64,000 nucleotides of DNA from contig NC_088306.1 of assembly GCF_032854445.1 (NCBI RefSeq), forward strand, positions 6,755,924 to 6,819,923, written 5' to 3'. The DNA comes from Liolophura sinensis. Lineage: Eukaryota; Mollusca; Polyplacophora; Chitonida; Chitonidae. The notes under the pieces were generated by a model that worked only from the letters and a program-made list of their open reading frames with translations, was not told where the DNA came from and did not search any database. The position numbers and the translations under genes are program-made. Below are positions 22,460 to 33,964 of the stretch, in pieces. Numbering within the stretch: position 1 is the first letter of the stretch; every line of letters starts with the position of its first letter.

Positions 22460-22571
22460 TGTCGTGGGTTTTCACCGGGCTCTACCCAGATTCCTCCCAC
22501 CATAACGCTGGTGGCCGTCGTATAAGTGAAATATTCTTGAGTACAGCGTAAAACACCAATCAAATAAATAA
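22460..22571 (+). mobile_element. SINE1, 5'-truncated, with 13-bp target duplication
   Basis: ATTCTAACTGTTT at 22,447-22,459 is repeated at 22,572-22,584. Only the last 112 bases of SINE1 are present, starting in the GTCGTGGG segment and ending in AAATAAATA. It landed inside the possible R2 fragment. Confidence 0.93.
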
Positions 22572-22584
22572 ATTCTAACTGTTT

Positions 22585-23380
22585 ATCTATAAGCATAAAA
22601 ATAGCAAAAACTTACACGGTGACGTCACACGAAGAAGGCTCACGAATTGATTAATCTTTCTATTGTTAGCTGTGTCTCACGACCAGTTAGAGCGAGAAAT
22701 ATATACATTTTCTCATTAAGGAAAAGGGTTTGAACCCGTGCCTCGTGTCGTATACGGAGTGAAAGGCAAACACCAGGCCTACCTGGCCATGTCTGCTCTT
22801 CTAAGGGGGAAGGAAAGGGTTACTGTTGACTTGGGTTGTAATGTAATTACGAAGTTGTGACATTGTCATTCTAATCCATGCCTCATGTACTTGATATGTA
22901 CCGGTAAGTTATCATCTCACATTTAAACGCAGGATCACCACCCACTGACACACCTTGTTAATATCAGTGTTAGGAAGTCGGAGCATGACGTCGAGAAGGG
23001 TTTACTGGCTAAGACATACGAAATAGGATTAGCAATCAGCAATATCTCCACGAGTCCACTCGACATGAGAAGTCAGAAACAGGACACAGTGAATTCTGGA
23101 ATGTCAGACAATTATGACTGACGGATACTTAGTTCGACGCCAAGTCTCAGTAGGGATTCTTTGAAAAGTGGTTTTTCATTTCAGTGATCCCTTGTGTGAT
23201 TAATGATAAATATCTCCATGCATCGGTGCCGCCTGTGCGTCGGCAGCGCTTGTTCAGTAAGCAATATTAAGCTGGATGGAGGAGGCTATCCAATCGTACA
23301 TACCACCATGCGAATACGTTGAGATGTGTTCAGAGCAACTGGGCGCACCTCTTATGTGTATGGGCAACCCTTAGGGGAGT
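22585..23380. other. Spacer with possible tRNA-like segment
   Basis: On the minus strand, 22,725-22,800 has a B-box-like GGGTTCAAACCC and an upstream TAGGCCTGGTG that could be a worn A box. I treat it as a possible tRNA-derived fragment only. The rest shows no gene. Confidence 0.35.
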
Positions 23381-23399
23381 GGGGGGGGGGGGGGGGGGG
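23381..23399. repeat. G homopolymer, 19 bases
   Basis: A run of 19 G follows GGGGAGT. Such runs are prone to length error in assemblies. Confidence 0.95.
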
Positions 23400-23429
23400 T
23401 ACCTTTGGTGTTCGCCTTATTGAGGCTGA

Positions 23430-23865
23430 CGATATACATTTCTTGATATATTATTTTTAAAATATGAGGGTTTTCGAGTTTTAACTGTTTTTGGTTATTC
23501 TAATCTGGTTTTAAGCATGTCCAAACATTTGTTTCCATTTTTGATGTTCTCACCGCCATATCGGAAACCTCAACCGCCTTGTGTTTCGACCTTGCTCTCG
23601 CCACGATATGGCTGAAATATTGCCGTTGTGGCGTTAAACCATAATCATTCATTCCTACTACGTACAATAAATAGGTATTATATTAATAGTTATGAATAAA
23701 TAAATAATGTTAATATGATTAAAATTCCGGTTTAACATATATTATGTTATTATTAATATATAATGTATTTCACGTCCATGATATACTCGATTAGACCACT
23801 TTTATCCTCAGATAATATACTCAAATATAATATAATTAAAGACGTACAGCACAGAAGTTGTCTTT
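23430..23865 (+). repeat. LINE tail plus 3' flank, copy D of a local duplication
   Basis: This matches 24,938-25,361 almost base for base: LINE A-type 3' UTR, the CGCCAC / GTGGCG hairpin, ATTC tail, then about 200 bases of flank (from TACGTACAATAA onward) ending in GACGTACAGCACAGAA, the start of the 48-bp minisatellite. No target duplication borders it. The coding part present in copy C is absent. Confidence 0.9.
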
Positions 23866-24289
23866 GAAAGCAATGGCAAACAATGAGGAACGTCCTTATT
23901 GGTTGACGTCTAGTATACCAATGTTTTTCGACGCATGGAATCAGTGTAATTAATTGTGCGCCCACATGACATCCATTACGAAATGTTTTTGAAAAATTCA
24001 CTAAACATGCACATTCTATGGAAATGTAAGGGAAAGAAAACACGAAAGTGATGTAAACTACATTGATTTGAATGGTGTTTTATGCTGCACTCAGGAATTT
24101 ACTTAAACGACCAAATTTTGTATGAAAATGTATGAAAGTTATTTGCAAATAAGCGCAGTATTATTTGTGCGGTGGATACTTGAGACGATTCTTTTGTATT
24201 TATCATCTGTCCGTAATTTTTAATGTTTTTAAAAATGAGAATGTAATGCACGTGTAGTAAACTTAGTTAAGTGTAAATGCGTTGTTTCT
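23866..24289. other. Spacer between the duplicated segments
   Basis: A minus-strand frame at 23,753-24,043 overlaps the duplicated flank and has no recognised motif. Nothing else was seen. Confidence 0.4.
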
Positions 24290-24302
24290 TTCCTAACACG
24301 TA

Positions 24303-25157
24303 TTATTGGCAACACAGAATAATAAATTTAAAAATCCATTGATCCTTCAAATTTTAGCTATACATAGGAAACTAATTATAAGAGGTAAAGATATTATATT
24401 CTGCTGGATACCAAGTCATATTGGTATCCATGGAAACACAGTCGCAGACAGGGAGGCGAAAGCTGCCCTAAATAAGCCCATATCTAAGATAAAAATCCCT
24501 TATACTGACATTAAGTCCAATATTCTTAAATATATTCGTTGACTTTGGCAGGGTGAATGGAACTTGCAGGTCCATAATAAACTGCATGCTATTCATCCGG
24601 TCATTGGCTACAACAATTATACTTGCGAAAAGTCTCGTAGAGACCAAGTAGTCTTAACAAGGTGTCGTGTTGGGCATTCTCGTCTAACACATAAGTTCGT
24701 CTTAGATGGGAGCAGTGCTCCCGAGTGCGTTGGATGTGATGCCCAATATGGCATCAAACATATCTTGGTTGGCTGTGTGGTCTTTGCCCACGTTCGGCAG
24801 AGATTCTACACGGTCGACTCTATATATGATTTGTTTGACAACATCGCTGGCGATGTTGTCATCAATTATTTGAAGGTCATTGGCCTTTATCATAAGATAT
24901 AATTTATTAATATATAAACATTTATCAGTAAAGTTATATATACATTTCTTGATATATTATTTTTAAAATATGAGGGTTTTCGAGTTTTAACTGTTTTTGG
25001 TTATTCTAATCTGGTTTTAAACATGTCCAAACATTTGTTTCCATTTTTGATGTACTCACCGCCATATCGGAAACCTCAACTGCCTTGTGTTTCGACCTTG
25101 CTCTCGCCACGATATGGCTGAAATATTGCCTTTGTGGCGTTAAACCATAATCATTCA
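24303..25157 (+). mobile_element. LINE copy C: 5'-truncated LINE A-type element
   Basis: About 855 bp from the RNase H region to the ATTC tail. TTCCTAACACGTA (24,290-24,302) and TTCCTAATACGTA (25,158-25,170) form a 13-bp target duplication with one mismatch. The 3' end keeps the CGCCAC / GTGGCG hairpin near 25,107. It is a separate insertion from the nested LINE A, in the opposite orientation. Confidence 0.9.
24306..24902 (+). pseudogene. LINE copy C ORF2 C-terminal part
   Basis: The frame covers the end of RNase H (CWIPSHIGIHGNTVADREAK) and the C-terminal domain with C-x2-C-x7-H-x4-C (PECVGCDAQYGIKH). It stops at 24,902, in the same place as LINE A ORF2. One in-frame TGA near 24,540 replaces an arginine seen in LINE A (YIRRLWQ), as expected for a CGA to TGA change. 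It has no start and no expected function. Confidence 0.9.
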
Positions 25158-25361
25158 TTCCTAATACGTACAATAACTAGGTATTATATTAATAGTTATG
25201 AATAAATAAATAATGTTAATATGATTAAAATTCCGGTTTAACATATATTATGTTATTATTAATATATAATGTCTTTCACGCCCATGATATACTCGATTAG
25301 ACCACTTTTATCCTCAGACAATATACTCAAACATAATATAATTAAAGACGTACAGCACAGA
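24938..25361 (+). repeat. LINE tail plus 3' flank, second copy of the duplication
   Basis: Partner of 23,430-23,865. Here the flank runs on directly into minisatellite units, whereas the first copy breaks off after about 16 bases of them. Confidence 0.9.
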
Positions 25362-25567
25362 ATTAAAACCAGAACAGCGACGACAGTGTGATAGACGTAC
25401 AGCACAGAGAATAAATCCAGAACAGAGACGACAGTGTGATAGACCTACAAAACAGAGAGTAAAGCCAGAGCAGCAACGACAGTGTGGTAGACCTACAGCA
25501 TAGAGAGTTAAACCAGCGCAGCGACGACAGTGTGATAGACGTACAGCACAGACAGTAAAACACAGAA
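25347..25567 (+). repeat. 48-bp minisatellite, short block (about 4.6 units)
   Basis: Units contain AAACCAGAACAGCGACGACAG and TGTGATAGACGTACAGCAC variants, matching the main array at 28,510. Units here differ more from each other than in the main array, so this block looks older. Confidence 0.92.
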
Positions 25568-25639
25568 AAAATGGAATGTGTGTTTAGTGAAACATTATCA
25601 TACAGAGTGAGCAAACTTTCGGGTCGAATTCAAATATAG

Positions 25640-25805
25640 GTAACTCAGTCGCGCTTTGATGGCGCGCTAAACCATGAGAGATTCAAGACATCGACTCGTA
25701 TACATGTACTAGTCGTTCCAGGTCAATAATCGTAAAAACGACATTTAACGCAATCAACCGAAGACCTAAGAAAGTATATAAAGAAGGAAATTAGGACGGG
25801 TCATG
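25640..25805 (+). repeat. Dispersed repeat R1, copy d (partial)
   Basis: GTCAATAATCGTAAAAACGAC, then AAGAAAGTATATAAAG near 25,770 and TTAGGACGGGTCATGCA match R1 around its TATA box. The downstream half is missing. Confidence 0.55.
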
Positions 25806-27494
25806 CATGTGCTTACCCCTGCCAATACTTGACCAGCTACTGATACAAGATCTTTTTAGTTATTATGTGCACAGCCCTAAATATGGCCAAAGAGTTTCTC
25901 TGACAATCTAGGACCCGACATTCCGAACGTTTTTTCACCATGTCACTTTTAAACGGCTCTGTATACTTGCCTCAAAACAAAATACATTTATCGCACTAAC
26001 AATAAATATTTTAATTTGTATTTTTTTAAATATTTTTATAATCAATAATAGTTTGCCTATGACCACAATGAACTTTCCCAAGCAAGGGTTGAAGCTTGAA
26101 TGATGTGATGCTGCACAAAGTTGCCATGGTTACTGACATAACGAGGTCGACAAAGTAGTTCAATGCAATTTGAAAAAACACAGATCTGTTCATGGTATGT
26201 ATTCGGTAAATAGCCTCGACAAGAACATACTTTGAAGCGCACACAAAGGTTAACACAAAGGGAAAATTTCTCTAACATCAGGCCTCGAGGGAAAAGTGCC
26301 AAGTTGAGCTGACATCGGAATGTGCTACCAGGTCACATATTGATATTATATTAATAATACGCTTAACCCACAAGGATTTTTCAAAATACATTTTTTTTTC
26401 CATCTCTGTTATTTTTGCTTTCATCTACTGTAAGGGTACAAAAAAAAACTGTCTTCAGTTTATGACTAAACCCCTTCGCTTAATTCCGTTTTGCTTCGTG
26501 GATGTAATATATGCAAAGTGTTTTGAGGTCTCTCATTTTCTTTTGACAGTAAAGATGAACTTTTTTTCGTTCGATCGAAGTAAGATGTGCAATACGTTTG
26601 AGATCTATGTAGTAGTATCCGGACAAGTTGCAAAGAAAAAATATGTTGTTTTTATTTTTTTTTCCGTTTATTTGAACTTGTTGATCGCACATACTGAGTA
26701 AAGACTGGTCATTTATTAGATCACTGTGTTTTGTATTGAGCAACTGAATTCAGTGACAAATGATGGTGGAGAAACCCTAGTGGATTATACTATTTAATGT
26801 TTAAATGTTTAAAATTAACTTCATTGTATTGTCTGGCGTACACAGTCCCTATCCACTGAAAGACGCGATTGCACTTTAACATCCTCCAATATAGACTATG
26901 TTTAGCTGTGTGATTTCCACATACCTGGCTAGTGATGGGCATCGTTATTAAATATGGCTTGTATACGTAGAATATACTCTCGTGTAGACTAATTTGCAGC
27001 AGAAGTTGAGAATTAGAAGTTATCATTTTACTTCATAAATAAGCTTTAAAATGTCACAAAGGGCTTTTATGGGAATGTAAATCAGTGAGAGCTAGATCCC
27101 TGTTAACCACACAGATTCACAATACTGGTTCCCGGAGGATTTGTATGGCTCGACAGTTGACTGGCAACTAATTTGGCTTGGCAGTTGACTGGCAACTAAT
27201 TTTGCAAATAAGTGAGCACTGATATCATTAAGCAAGCATTATTTGTCAGGCGAAAGCAAAGGGATTTCTTTGGTAGGATAATCAGATGACGACAGTAGAT
27301 ATGGTGCTTACCAATACTGGTGTATACGTTGTTTTTTTTTTCAGTAACTGGTTGGTAAATCTAGACCAGCAACGTCTAACAAATTGCAATCGGAATCACT
27401 GTATATCAAACCTATCAATTTGTAAATATGCTTTTCAAAATCTTTTGTCAGTTAGTAAATTAGGGAAAAGGTTTACATGATAGGTATAATAAGC
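25806..27494. other. Long AT-rich spacer
   Basis: Several frames of 76-87 codons occur on both strands but overlap each other and lack motifs. A 24-base direct repeat (GGC[A/T]..GTTGACTGGCAACTAATTT) lies at 27,145-27,200. No gene is called. Confidence 0.4.
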
Positions 27495-27700
27495 TGCAAT
27501 TAACATCACTGCACATTTGTTTTTACCTAATTCTGCCATGAATGTCATGAAGCGTGAAGGCGCGTAATTTGCCAGAATTTATGCATTAACATCCAAAGTT
27601 AGAATAAAACCCCGATTGAGGTAAACTGACAAGAGGCCGTATTTCACCGGTTACGTGTGACCATTCGTCACTGCTCTGGTTCCCTATGCTGTACGTCTTT
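27495..27700 (+). repeat. Dispersed repeat R2, copy b
   Basis: CAATTAACATCACTGCA, GTTAGAATAAAACCCCGA, GGTAAACTGACAAGAGG, CACCGGTTACGTGTGACCA and CACTGCTCTGGTTCC follow the R2 order. The last two blocks also occur in the array unit near 43,840-43,900. Confidence 0.6.
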
Positions 27701-27701
27701 A

Positions 27702-27703
<2 letters not shown>

Positions 27704-27773
<70 letters not shown>

Positions 27774-27779
27774 ATATAT
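27704..27779. repeat. TA dinucleotide microsatellite
   Basis: About 38 TA steps with one interruption (ATTATA near 27,761). Length is likely variable. Confidence 0.97.
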
Positions 27780-28509
27780 GCAAGTTCTCCATGTTTGTAC
27801 GATGTACAGAGTCTCGCTATTAGTCTCTGTTTCTGACGAATCATTGTGAAGCAGTATTGATCCAGACTAAATAATAGACCTTACGACAAGAACATCTCAA
27901 AGTGTATATTACTTTGTGTTATCATTTACTGTGAAGCTGTGTCGGAAATAGAACAGGAAGGCGAAAGTCTTCACATCAAGACTAATCGATTAACCTGAAT
28001 TTCATTTCGATTCTTGGATATATTATGTGCAAAATCCTCTTTTGTCTGATAGAACGTTCTCATCATCGTGAAGATGAAAGCAATTATTGTTGAATCAAAA
28101 ATCCGTTATGCCAAGCTGCACGAAAATGCATGTACGTAGACATGCTCGTATTGATTTATACAACTCTAATGTATTAAACAAGGCTACAAAGAAAATCTAA
28201 AAGTATTTCCTTTACGTGGGCAAGGATGTCGCCTTATTAACCATAATTTTAGATCCCGGGTCTTACAATCAACAATGATGACTGAAATATCGAATGATGT
28301 TGGAAATAGGTTTAATGTGCTAAGTAACAGTTACTGAACAAAGTTGAGGTGTTTAAGCTTAATGACACCCCAGTTTCTTTTGTCTAAGGATTATTAATTG
28401 ATCAAATATCATTAATCTATGAGTATACGAGATGTACGCCAACAAGTACCATTTTACTGATCGTTGCAAAGGAATGCTTAATGTGCTTTACTCGTTTATT
28501 CAATTTACA
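27780..28509. other. Spacer, nothing recognised
   Basis: No gene or repeat partner was identified between the TA microsatellite and the minisatellite. Confidence 0.45.
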
Positions 28510-30017
28510 TAGAGAGTAAAATCAGAGTAGCGATGACTGTGATAGACGTACAGCATAGAGAGTAAAACCAGAGCAGCGATAACTGTGATAGACGTACAGC
28601 ATAGAGAGTAAAACCAGAGCAGCGATAACTGTGATAGACGTACAACATAGAGAGTAAAAACCAGAGCAGCGATGACTGTGTGATAGACGTACAGCATAGA
28701 AAGTAAAACCAGAGCAGAAATGACAGTGTGATAGACGCACAGCAAAAAGAGTAAAACCAGAGCAGCGATAACAGTGTGATAGACGGTACAGCATAGACAG
28801 TAAAACCAGACCAGCGATGGCGGTGTGATAGACGCACAGCATTGAGAGTAAAACCAGAGCAGCGATGGCAGTGTGATAGACGCACAGCATAGAGAGTAAA
28901 ACTAGAGGAGCGATGCAGTGTGATAGACGCACAGCATAGAGAGTAAAATCAGAGCAACGATGACAGTGTGATAGACGCACAGCATAGAGAGTAAACCAGA
29001 GCAGCGTTGACAGTGTGATAGACGCACAGCATAGAGAGTAAAACCACAGCAGCGATGACAGTGTGATAGACGCACAGCATAGAGAGTAAAACCAGAGCAG
29101 CGATGACAGTGTGATAGACGTACAGCACAGAGAGTAAAGCCAGAGCAGCGATGACAGTGTGATAGACGCACAGCATAGAGAGTAAAGCCAGAGCAGCGAT
29201 AACAGTGTGATAGACGCACAGCATAGAGAGTAAAATCAGAGCAGCGATGGCAGTGTGATAGACGTACAGCACAGAGAGTAAAACCAGAGCAGCGATGACA
29301 GTGTGATAGACGTACAGCACAGAGAGTAAAACCAGAGCAGCGATGACTGAGTGATAGACGTACAGCACAGAGAGTAAAACCAGAGCAGCGATGGCGGTGT
29401 GATAGACGAGGACAGTGTGATAGACGTACAGCACAGAGAGTAAAACCAGAGCAGCGATGACTGAGTGATAGACGTACAGCACAGAGAGTAAAACCAGAGC
29501 AGCGATGACGGTGTGATAGACGTACAGCACAGAGAGTAAAGCCAGAGCAGCGATGACAGTGTGATAGACGTACAGCACAGAGAGTAAAGCCAGAGCAGCG
29601 ATGACAGTGTGATAGACGTACAGCACAGAGAGTAAAGCCAGAGCAGCGATGACAGTGTGATAGACGTACATCACAGAGAGTAAAGCCAGAGCAGCGATGA
29701 CAGTGTGATAGACGTACAGCACAGAGAGTAAAGCCAGAGCAGCGATGACAGTGTGATAGACGTACAGCACAGAGAGTAAAGCCAGAGAAGCGATGACAGT
29801 GTGATAGACGCACAGCATAGAGAGTAAAACCAGAGCAGAAATGACAGTGTGATAGACGTACAGCACAGAGAGTAAAACCAGAGCAGCCATGGCGATGTGA
29901 TAGACGAGGACAGTGTGATAGACGTACAGCACAGAGAGTAAAACCAGAGCAGCGATGACAGTGTGATAGACGTACAGCACAGAGAGTAAAGCCAGAGCAG
30001 CGATGACAGTGTGATAG
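28510..30017 (+). repeat. 48-bp minisatellite, main array (about 31 units)
   Basis: The unit is AGAGAGTAAAACCAGAGCAG, then CGATGACAGTGTGATAG, then ACGTACAGCAC. Because 48 is a multiple of three and the minus strand lacks stops in several frames, frames of up to 359 codons appear, with a 16-residue period. They overlap in different frames and shift at indels, so they are not evidence of a protein. Short partial units (GATAGACGAGGACAGTG) at about 29,403 and 29,902 show higher-order duplication. The low-coordinate end is more diverged. Confidence 0.95.
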
Positions 30018-30714
30018 TTATATTCCAATTATCTGCTCATGTAAATGCTTAGAAAGTAGCAACTGAAGCATACCCCCGAGAACAGAATTAGGTTTGAAAA
30101 ATGCTGACATATAACTGCAATTTTAGACGTCACTGGTCAACAATTCAACTCAAAGTGCTGTGTTGGGACATTTAACAAGTAATAAAATGAAGAATGCAAA
30201 ATAAGTTTTGAGAGATATTTAAGTCGATATAAAATGGATGAGTATTCGCCATGTTAAAGAATCACACTGATTTTCAGGGTATTTATTTAACTGCAATTGT
30301 CTGTGGTGTAATCAGTGGGAACTATTAACCACTCATGCAAGTATTTGGGAAGCAAATGAAATGAGATTTTTTTGCCGCAAAAACAAATGTCAGAAGGTGA
30401 AGTTTCCAATTAAGTGAGGATATATGGCGTCTGGTACTGTTACGTAACAGACAGAGTTAGCGCTATGATAAATAAGCCCTAAAGGAATTGGTTGTTTACA
30501 GCCTAATGCTGTAGGTGGAAAAATGCATGGCGTGTACCTAAATCTACGAACGGGTTGAACTAAAAAGCAATAGGATGAATAATTAAAAAGACAAACGATA
30601 GAAAGAATCCCCCCCCCCCCCCCGACCATAAATCTACCTTACCCAGAACAAGGAACAACGAGGGATCATTTTTGTCTATTTATCATTGAAGGCTGTTCAT
30701 CGAGGCGTCAAAAC
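30018..30714. other. Spacer with C homopolymer
   Basis: A run of 15 C lies at 30,609-30,623. No gene is recognised. Confidence 0.5.
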
Positions 30715-31160
30715 GGATCTTTTTGCAAGGCCAATTCCCCAAAAACCTTGAAATCAGAAAGTATATACAGTGTGAAATTAAGGCAAATTCTCGTAAAGAG
30801 AAGAAGTCCGCATTATTAAATGATGTTGGAAAAGCGCAAAGTATGTTCATGTGTAGCCTGAGCACATAGAAGAACGACTTGCACACAACTGGGGGAAAAT
30901 GTGCACTATTATCTATACGGGCTTCTAGACGAGTGCCTGCTTGCAGGAGTTATTTCCCTTGACTCAATACATAATTTCCAGATATGAGCGTATACCATTA
31001 TGTCTCCCCTTACTCCCCATTACAGTTCCCCTTACAAATGAATTGGTAGAACTATTGACTTTAAAAATGAAGCGTGTATCAGTTACTGAAATTCAAAGAG
31101 GTAGGATATATGAAATATACTGTTCATACCGACAGTTCATAACGTTCAAATGTCCATGAC
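30715..31160 (+). repeat. Dispersed repeat R1, copy e (diverged)
   Basis: AGAAAGTATATACAGTG near 30,757 corresponds to the TATA segment, GATGTTGGAAAAGCGCAAAGTATGT near 30,822 to the donor-like segment. GCAGGAGTTATTTCCCTTGACTCAATACATAATTT near 30,943 is shared with 32,974-33,005 near copy f. Confidence 0.5.
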
Positions 31161-32317
31161 TTATACATTTGAATTAAAAGGAAGATATAGTCAAAGCATA
31201 CTAGTTAACTTGGAAAAGCTTTCCAAACCAGTTAACAGTGTTACTTTCAGTATTCATATCAGCATGTATAAAGAGAAAATAACGCCGTAAGATAACACGT
31301 TTTGTCAGTTAAAAGAAAAAGATAACTAATGCTCTTAATAATATTTAGACACAAATGTACTGATTAACTAAGCATCAAGATCAAATTAATCAGTCAATTA
31401 AAACGCGCTGGCTTAACCACTTTTTGGCAAGATCTGGTAGTCTTGTGACCACGAACATCCAGGTGGGTTGATTAACTGTCCGTCACAGATAAACTACCCG
31501 TCAGTGGTCAAGATTCACGATCCTGGTATTTCTTTTTCCCGAGGGGGGAGGGGTACGTTGGTGACAATGGTTTCTATGGAAATTACCGTTAGACTTGTTA
31601 ACAGCATAAGATCGGTTTTTAAGACACAATAGCAGATTTCTTATCTGTAGTCCATATTTCTTCTCACCTGTTTAGTTCCGGCAAAGTTCTAGCAGGATGG
31701 CGGTGATCAGTTTCTGATTTTCACGAGAATGTTTAACCAGTAAAGTGTCAAAGTTTGCAGTCCTTGGTTGAAGACGTTCAGGGATTATCGGCACTTTAGT
31801 TTCCTTGACATTAGACGCTCAGCTGAACTAGTCTTTTGCTGCAGGCGTTCGCTCTGTAGTTTAATAGTACAATGTAATATTCTGGTGCACCTTGCAAAAG
31901 AACCTTACCAGTTCGTACAGCACTTCAACACATGTGAACCCCTAATCATCGCTGAATTGGCGGAATTGATCTACTGTGTACTGTGGTCCATTGACTGGTC
32001 AGGAAACATCAGAAGATTGAATTTATGTGACGAATAACTTCTCCTGAAGAAATTTTATTCAGAAGAGCATTCTCAGTGTAACGAAAATAGCACATCTATA
32101 CACCTTAGTACATATATCTTATGTTCATTTAAGCAGTCAAGTTACCGAAATTTTGAGGGAATGAATGTTTTTTGGTGACTGGCTCTCTCCTGGATGCAAA
32201 AGTGTATAACATATATGTAGATCCCGTGCTGATACCATGGTAGGTGGCCTGATTTCATAGAAGAGCTACTTACACGTATGTGGGGGAAATGTTCAGTATT
32301 ACTTACCTGATCAACTG
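31161..32317. other. Spacer with 89-codon frame, unrecognised
   Basis: A frame at 31,768-32,037 has no recognisable motif. A run GAGGGGGGAGGGG lies near 31,540. Nothing else was seen. Confidence 0.4.
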
Positions 32318-32465
32318 CATAGACGGCTCTGTTACCCCTATGTACATATCTATCACGTACATGGTATTTAACAACATAGATGGCGCTGGTTGCCTAGTGT
32401 AACCGTCTATCTTGTAGGCTATGTCATGTGTAACATCATAGACGGCGCCTCTTGTGGCATGAGAT
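32318..32465 (+). repeat. Three loose repeats of about 60 bp
   Basis: CATAGACGGC or CATAGATGGC recurs at 32,318, 32,375 and 32,437 with similar surroundings (TTAACAACATAG, GTAACATCATAG). An old tandem duplication is likely. Confidence 0.5.
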
Positions 32466-33099
32466 CTTTACATATTAAAGGGAAAGACGTAATCGTCCGT
32501 TACTTTTAAATGACAATCTAATCGGTTAGGGTCTGTAAGGCTCGTCATTTTCCAACTGTATCTAATACCGCTCAACATGGGGCTAAGGGCCGTAAAGATA
32601 GCCACCCTCATTACATCAACATGATGCCTTTATGAACAGTTGCAATTAAAGCGCGACTGAGGTACTTGTTTAATTGTTATTTGACATGGAACTCATTCAC
32701 GGACTACGAATTTGAACTTTGATATGGAATTCATGCCTGGAATATCCACTGTCTGCCCGGCATCATTGAACACTGATGACCGCTTCTCTCTTGTGTGTTA
32801 CCGGCTTTATTTCTTATTTGTATAATTTCTTACATACCTTTGTCTTTGGGAGTTAGTGTTAAACGTTGTTTTGGAAATGGATCTTGCGATTATCGACTTG
32901 GAACGCCCTTTACGGACTACGAATGGTATATGAATGTCGGACTTGACGCTTATATCCACACGAGTACCTGCTGGCAGGAGTTATTCCTCTAACTCAATAC
33001 ATAATTTAAGCATGTGCATGTGTGCCATGACAGTTAAATGAAATCAGTACGCAAATCATTTAACACGCCTGTTCATTAGTGGTGGAAATATGTACTTCA
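32466..33099. other. Spacer, nothing recognised apart from a shared R1-associated segment
   Basis: The segment near 32,960-33,010 is shared with 30,928-30,980. No gene is called. Confidence 0.4.
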
Positions 33100-33171
33100 G
33101 TTCAGCTTTGCATCGTTTCATATATAAAAAGCGACGATCTGATTCAACATCGCAGTGTTAAGCGGAGATAG

Positions 33172-33236
33172 TCGCAGTTATGAAATTGTTGAGTACGACG
33201 TTAAACCCCAAGCACTTACTCACTCGCAGTTATGAA
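33172..33236 (+). mobile_element. 39-bp SINE2-type tail insertion with 13-bp target duplication
   Basis: TCGCAGTTATGAA at 33,172-33,184 is repeated at 33,224-33,236. The 39 bases between (33,185-33,223) are the end of SINE2 or its partner LINE: part of the hairpin loop (ATTGTTGAGT), ACGACGTTAAACCCC and a CACT-type tail. Confidence 0.93.
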
Positions 33237-33372
33237 GCAGATCGAGTGCCAGAGATTCTGGACGTTCTGTTCACATTACCATAGTATAGAGAATTAAGGC
33301 CTATACTCAAGGTAAAATGTAAGAAACTCCGAGTGAAAGCATTTGATTGAATACACCAGTTTTGCAATAATA

Positions 33373-33643
33373 TTTATTTATTTTATTTATTTGATTGGTA
33401 TTTTACGCTGTACTCAAGAATATTTCACTTATACGACGGCGGCCAGCATTATGGTGGGTGGAAACCGGGTAGAGCCCGGGGGAAACCAACGACCGTCCGC
33501 AGGTTGCTGAGAGACCTTCCCACGTACGGCCGGAGAGAAAGCCAGCATGAGCTGGACTTGAACTCACAGCGACCACATTGGTGAAAGACTCCTGGATCAT
33601 TACGCTGCTCTAGCGCGCTAATCAACTGAGCCACGTAGGCCCA
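33373..33643 (-). mobile_element. SINE1, full length, in an R1 copy
   Basis: TTTGCAATAATA (33,361-33,372) and TTTGTAATAATA (33,644-33,655) form a 12-bp duplication with one mismatch. The minus-strand element has its tRNA-like head (GGGCCTACGTGGCTCAGTTG), body, hairpin region and AAAT tail. The empty site is visible in other R1 copies, for example near 1,133. Confidence 0.93.
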
Positions 33644-33964
33644 TTTGTAATAATAAGTGGTGTAAGTAAATGGTCTCAGAACGCACAGGATGGAACAAAT
33701 TCCGCAAGATGAGATACGCACATGCCACATACAGGACTTTTCCGTTTATATCCAAGTAAAGATAATTTATCATGTCAAAATTGAAAACTACCCCCCTCGT
33801 AGCCAAGTAAGTGAGACATGAAACTGTTTGGGTCTTTTAACATATTGTATTCCTCCATAAACCATAATTCTTCCGGCGGGCTAAGCATTCTCGTACCCTG
33901 GTCATCTGGCATTACTTTGAAATGTGATTTTTTTCAGCATGTTGAGTAGTGAGTCACGTCTTAT

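Larger units (their letters stand above)
33100..33760 (+). repeat. Dispersed repeat R1, copy f, interrupted by two retroposons
   Basis: The 3' half of R1 is present: GCGACGATCTGATTCAAC, GTGCCAGAGATTCTGGACG, CACCAGTTTTGCAATAAT, then after a SINE the block with GATGAGATACGCACATGCC. A 39-bp tail insertion and a SINE1 sit inside it. Confidence 0.6.

Noticed and set aside
26026-26256. 76-codon minus-strand frame with hydrophobic centre
   Set aside because: It overlaps another frame of similar length, with no homology I recognise and no gene context.
28510-30017. CRISPR-like regular repeats
   Set aside because: Units are contiguous 48-bp repeats without variable spacers, in an animal genome.
28902-30028. 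Long minus-strand frames of 303 and 359 codons with 16-residue repeats
   Set aside because: They are translations of the 48-bp minisatellite in two overlapping frames; unit length is a multiple of three and indels shift between frames.
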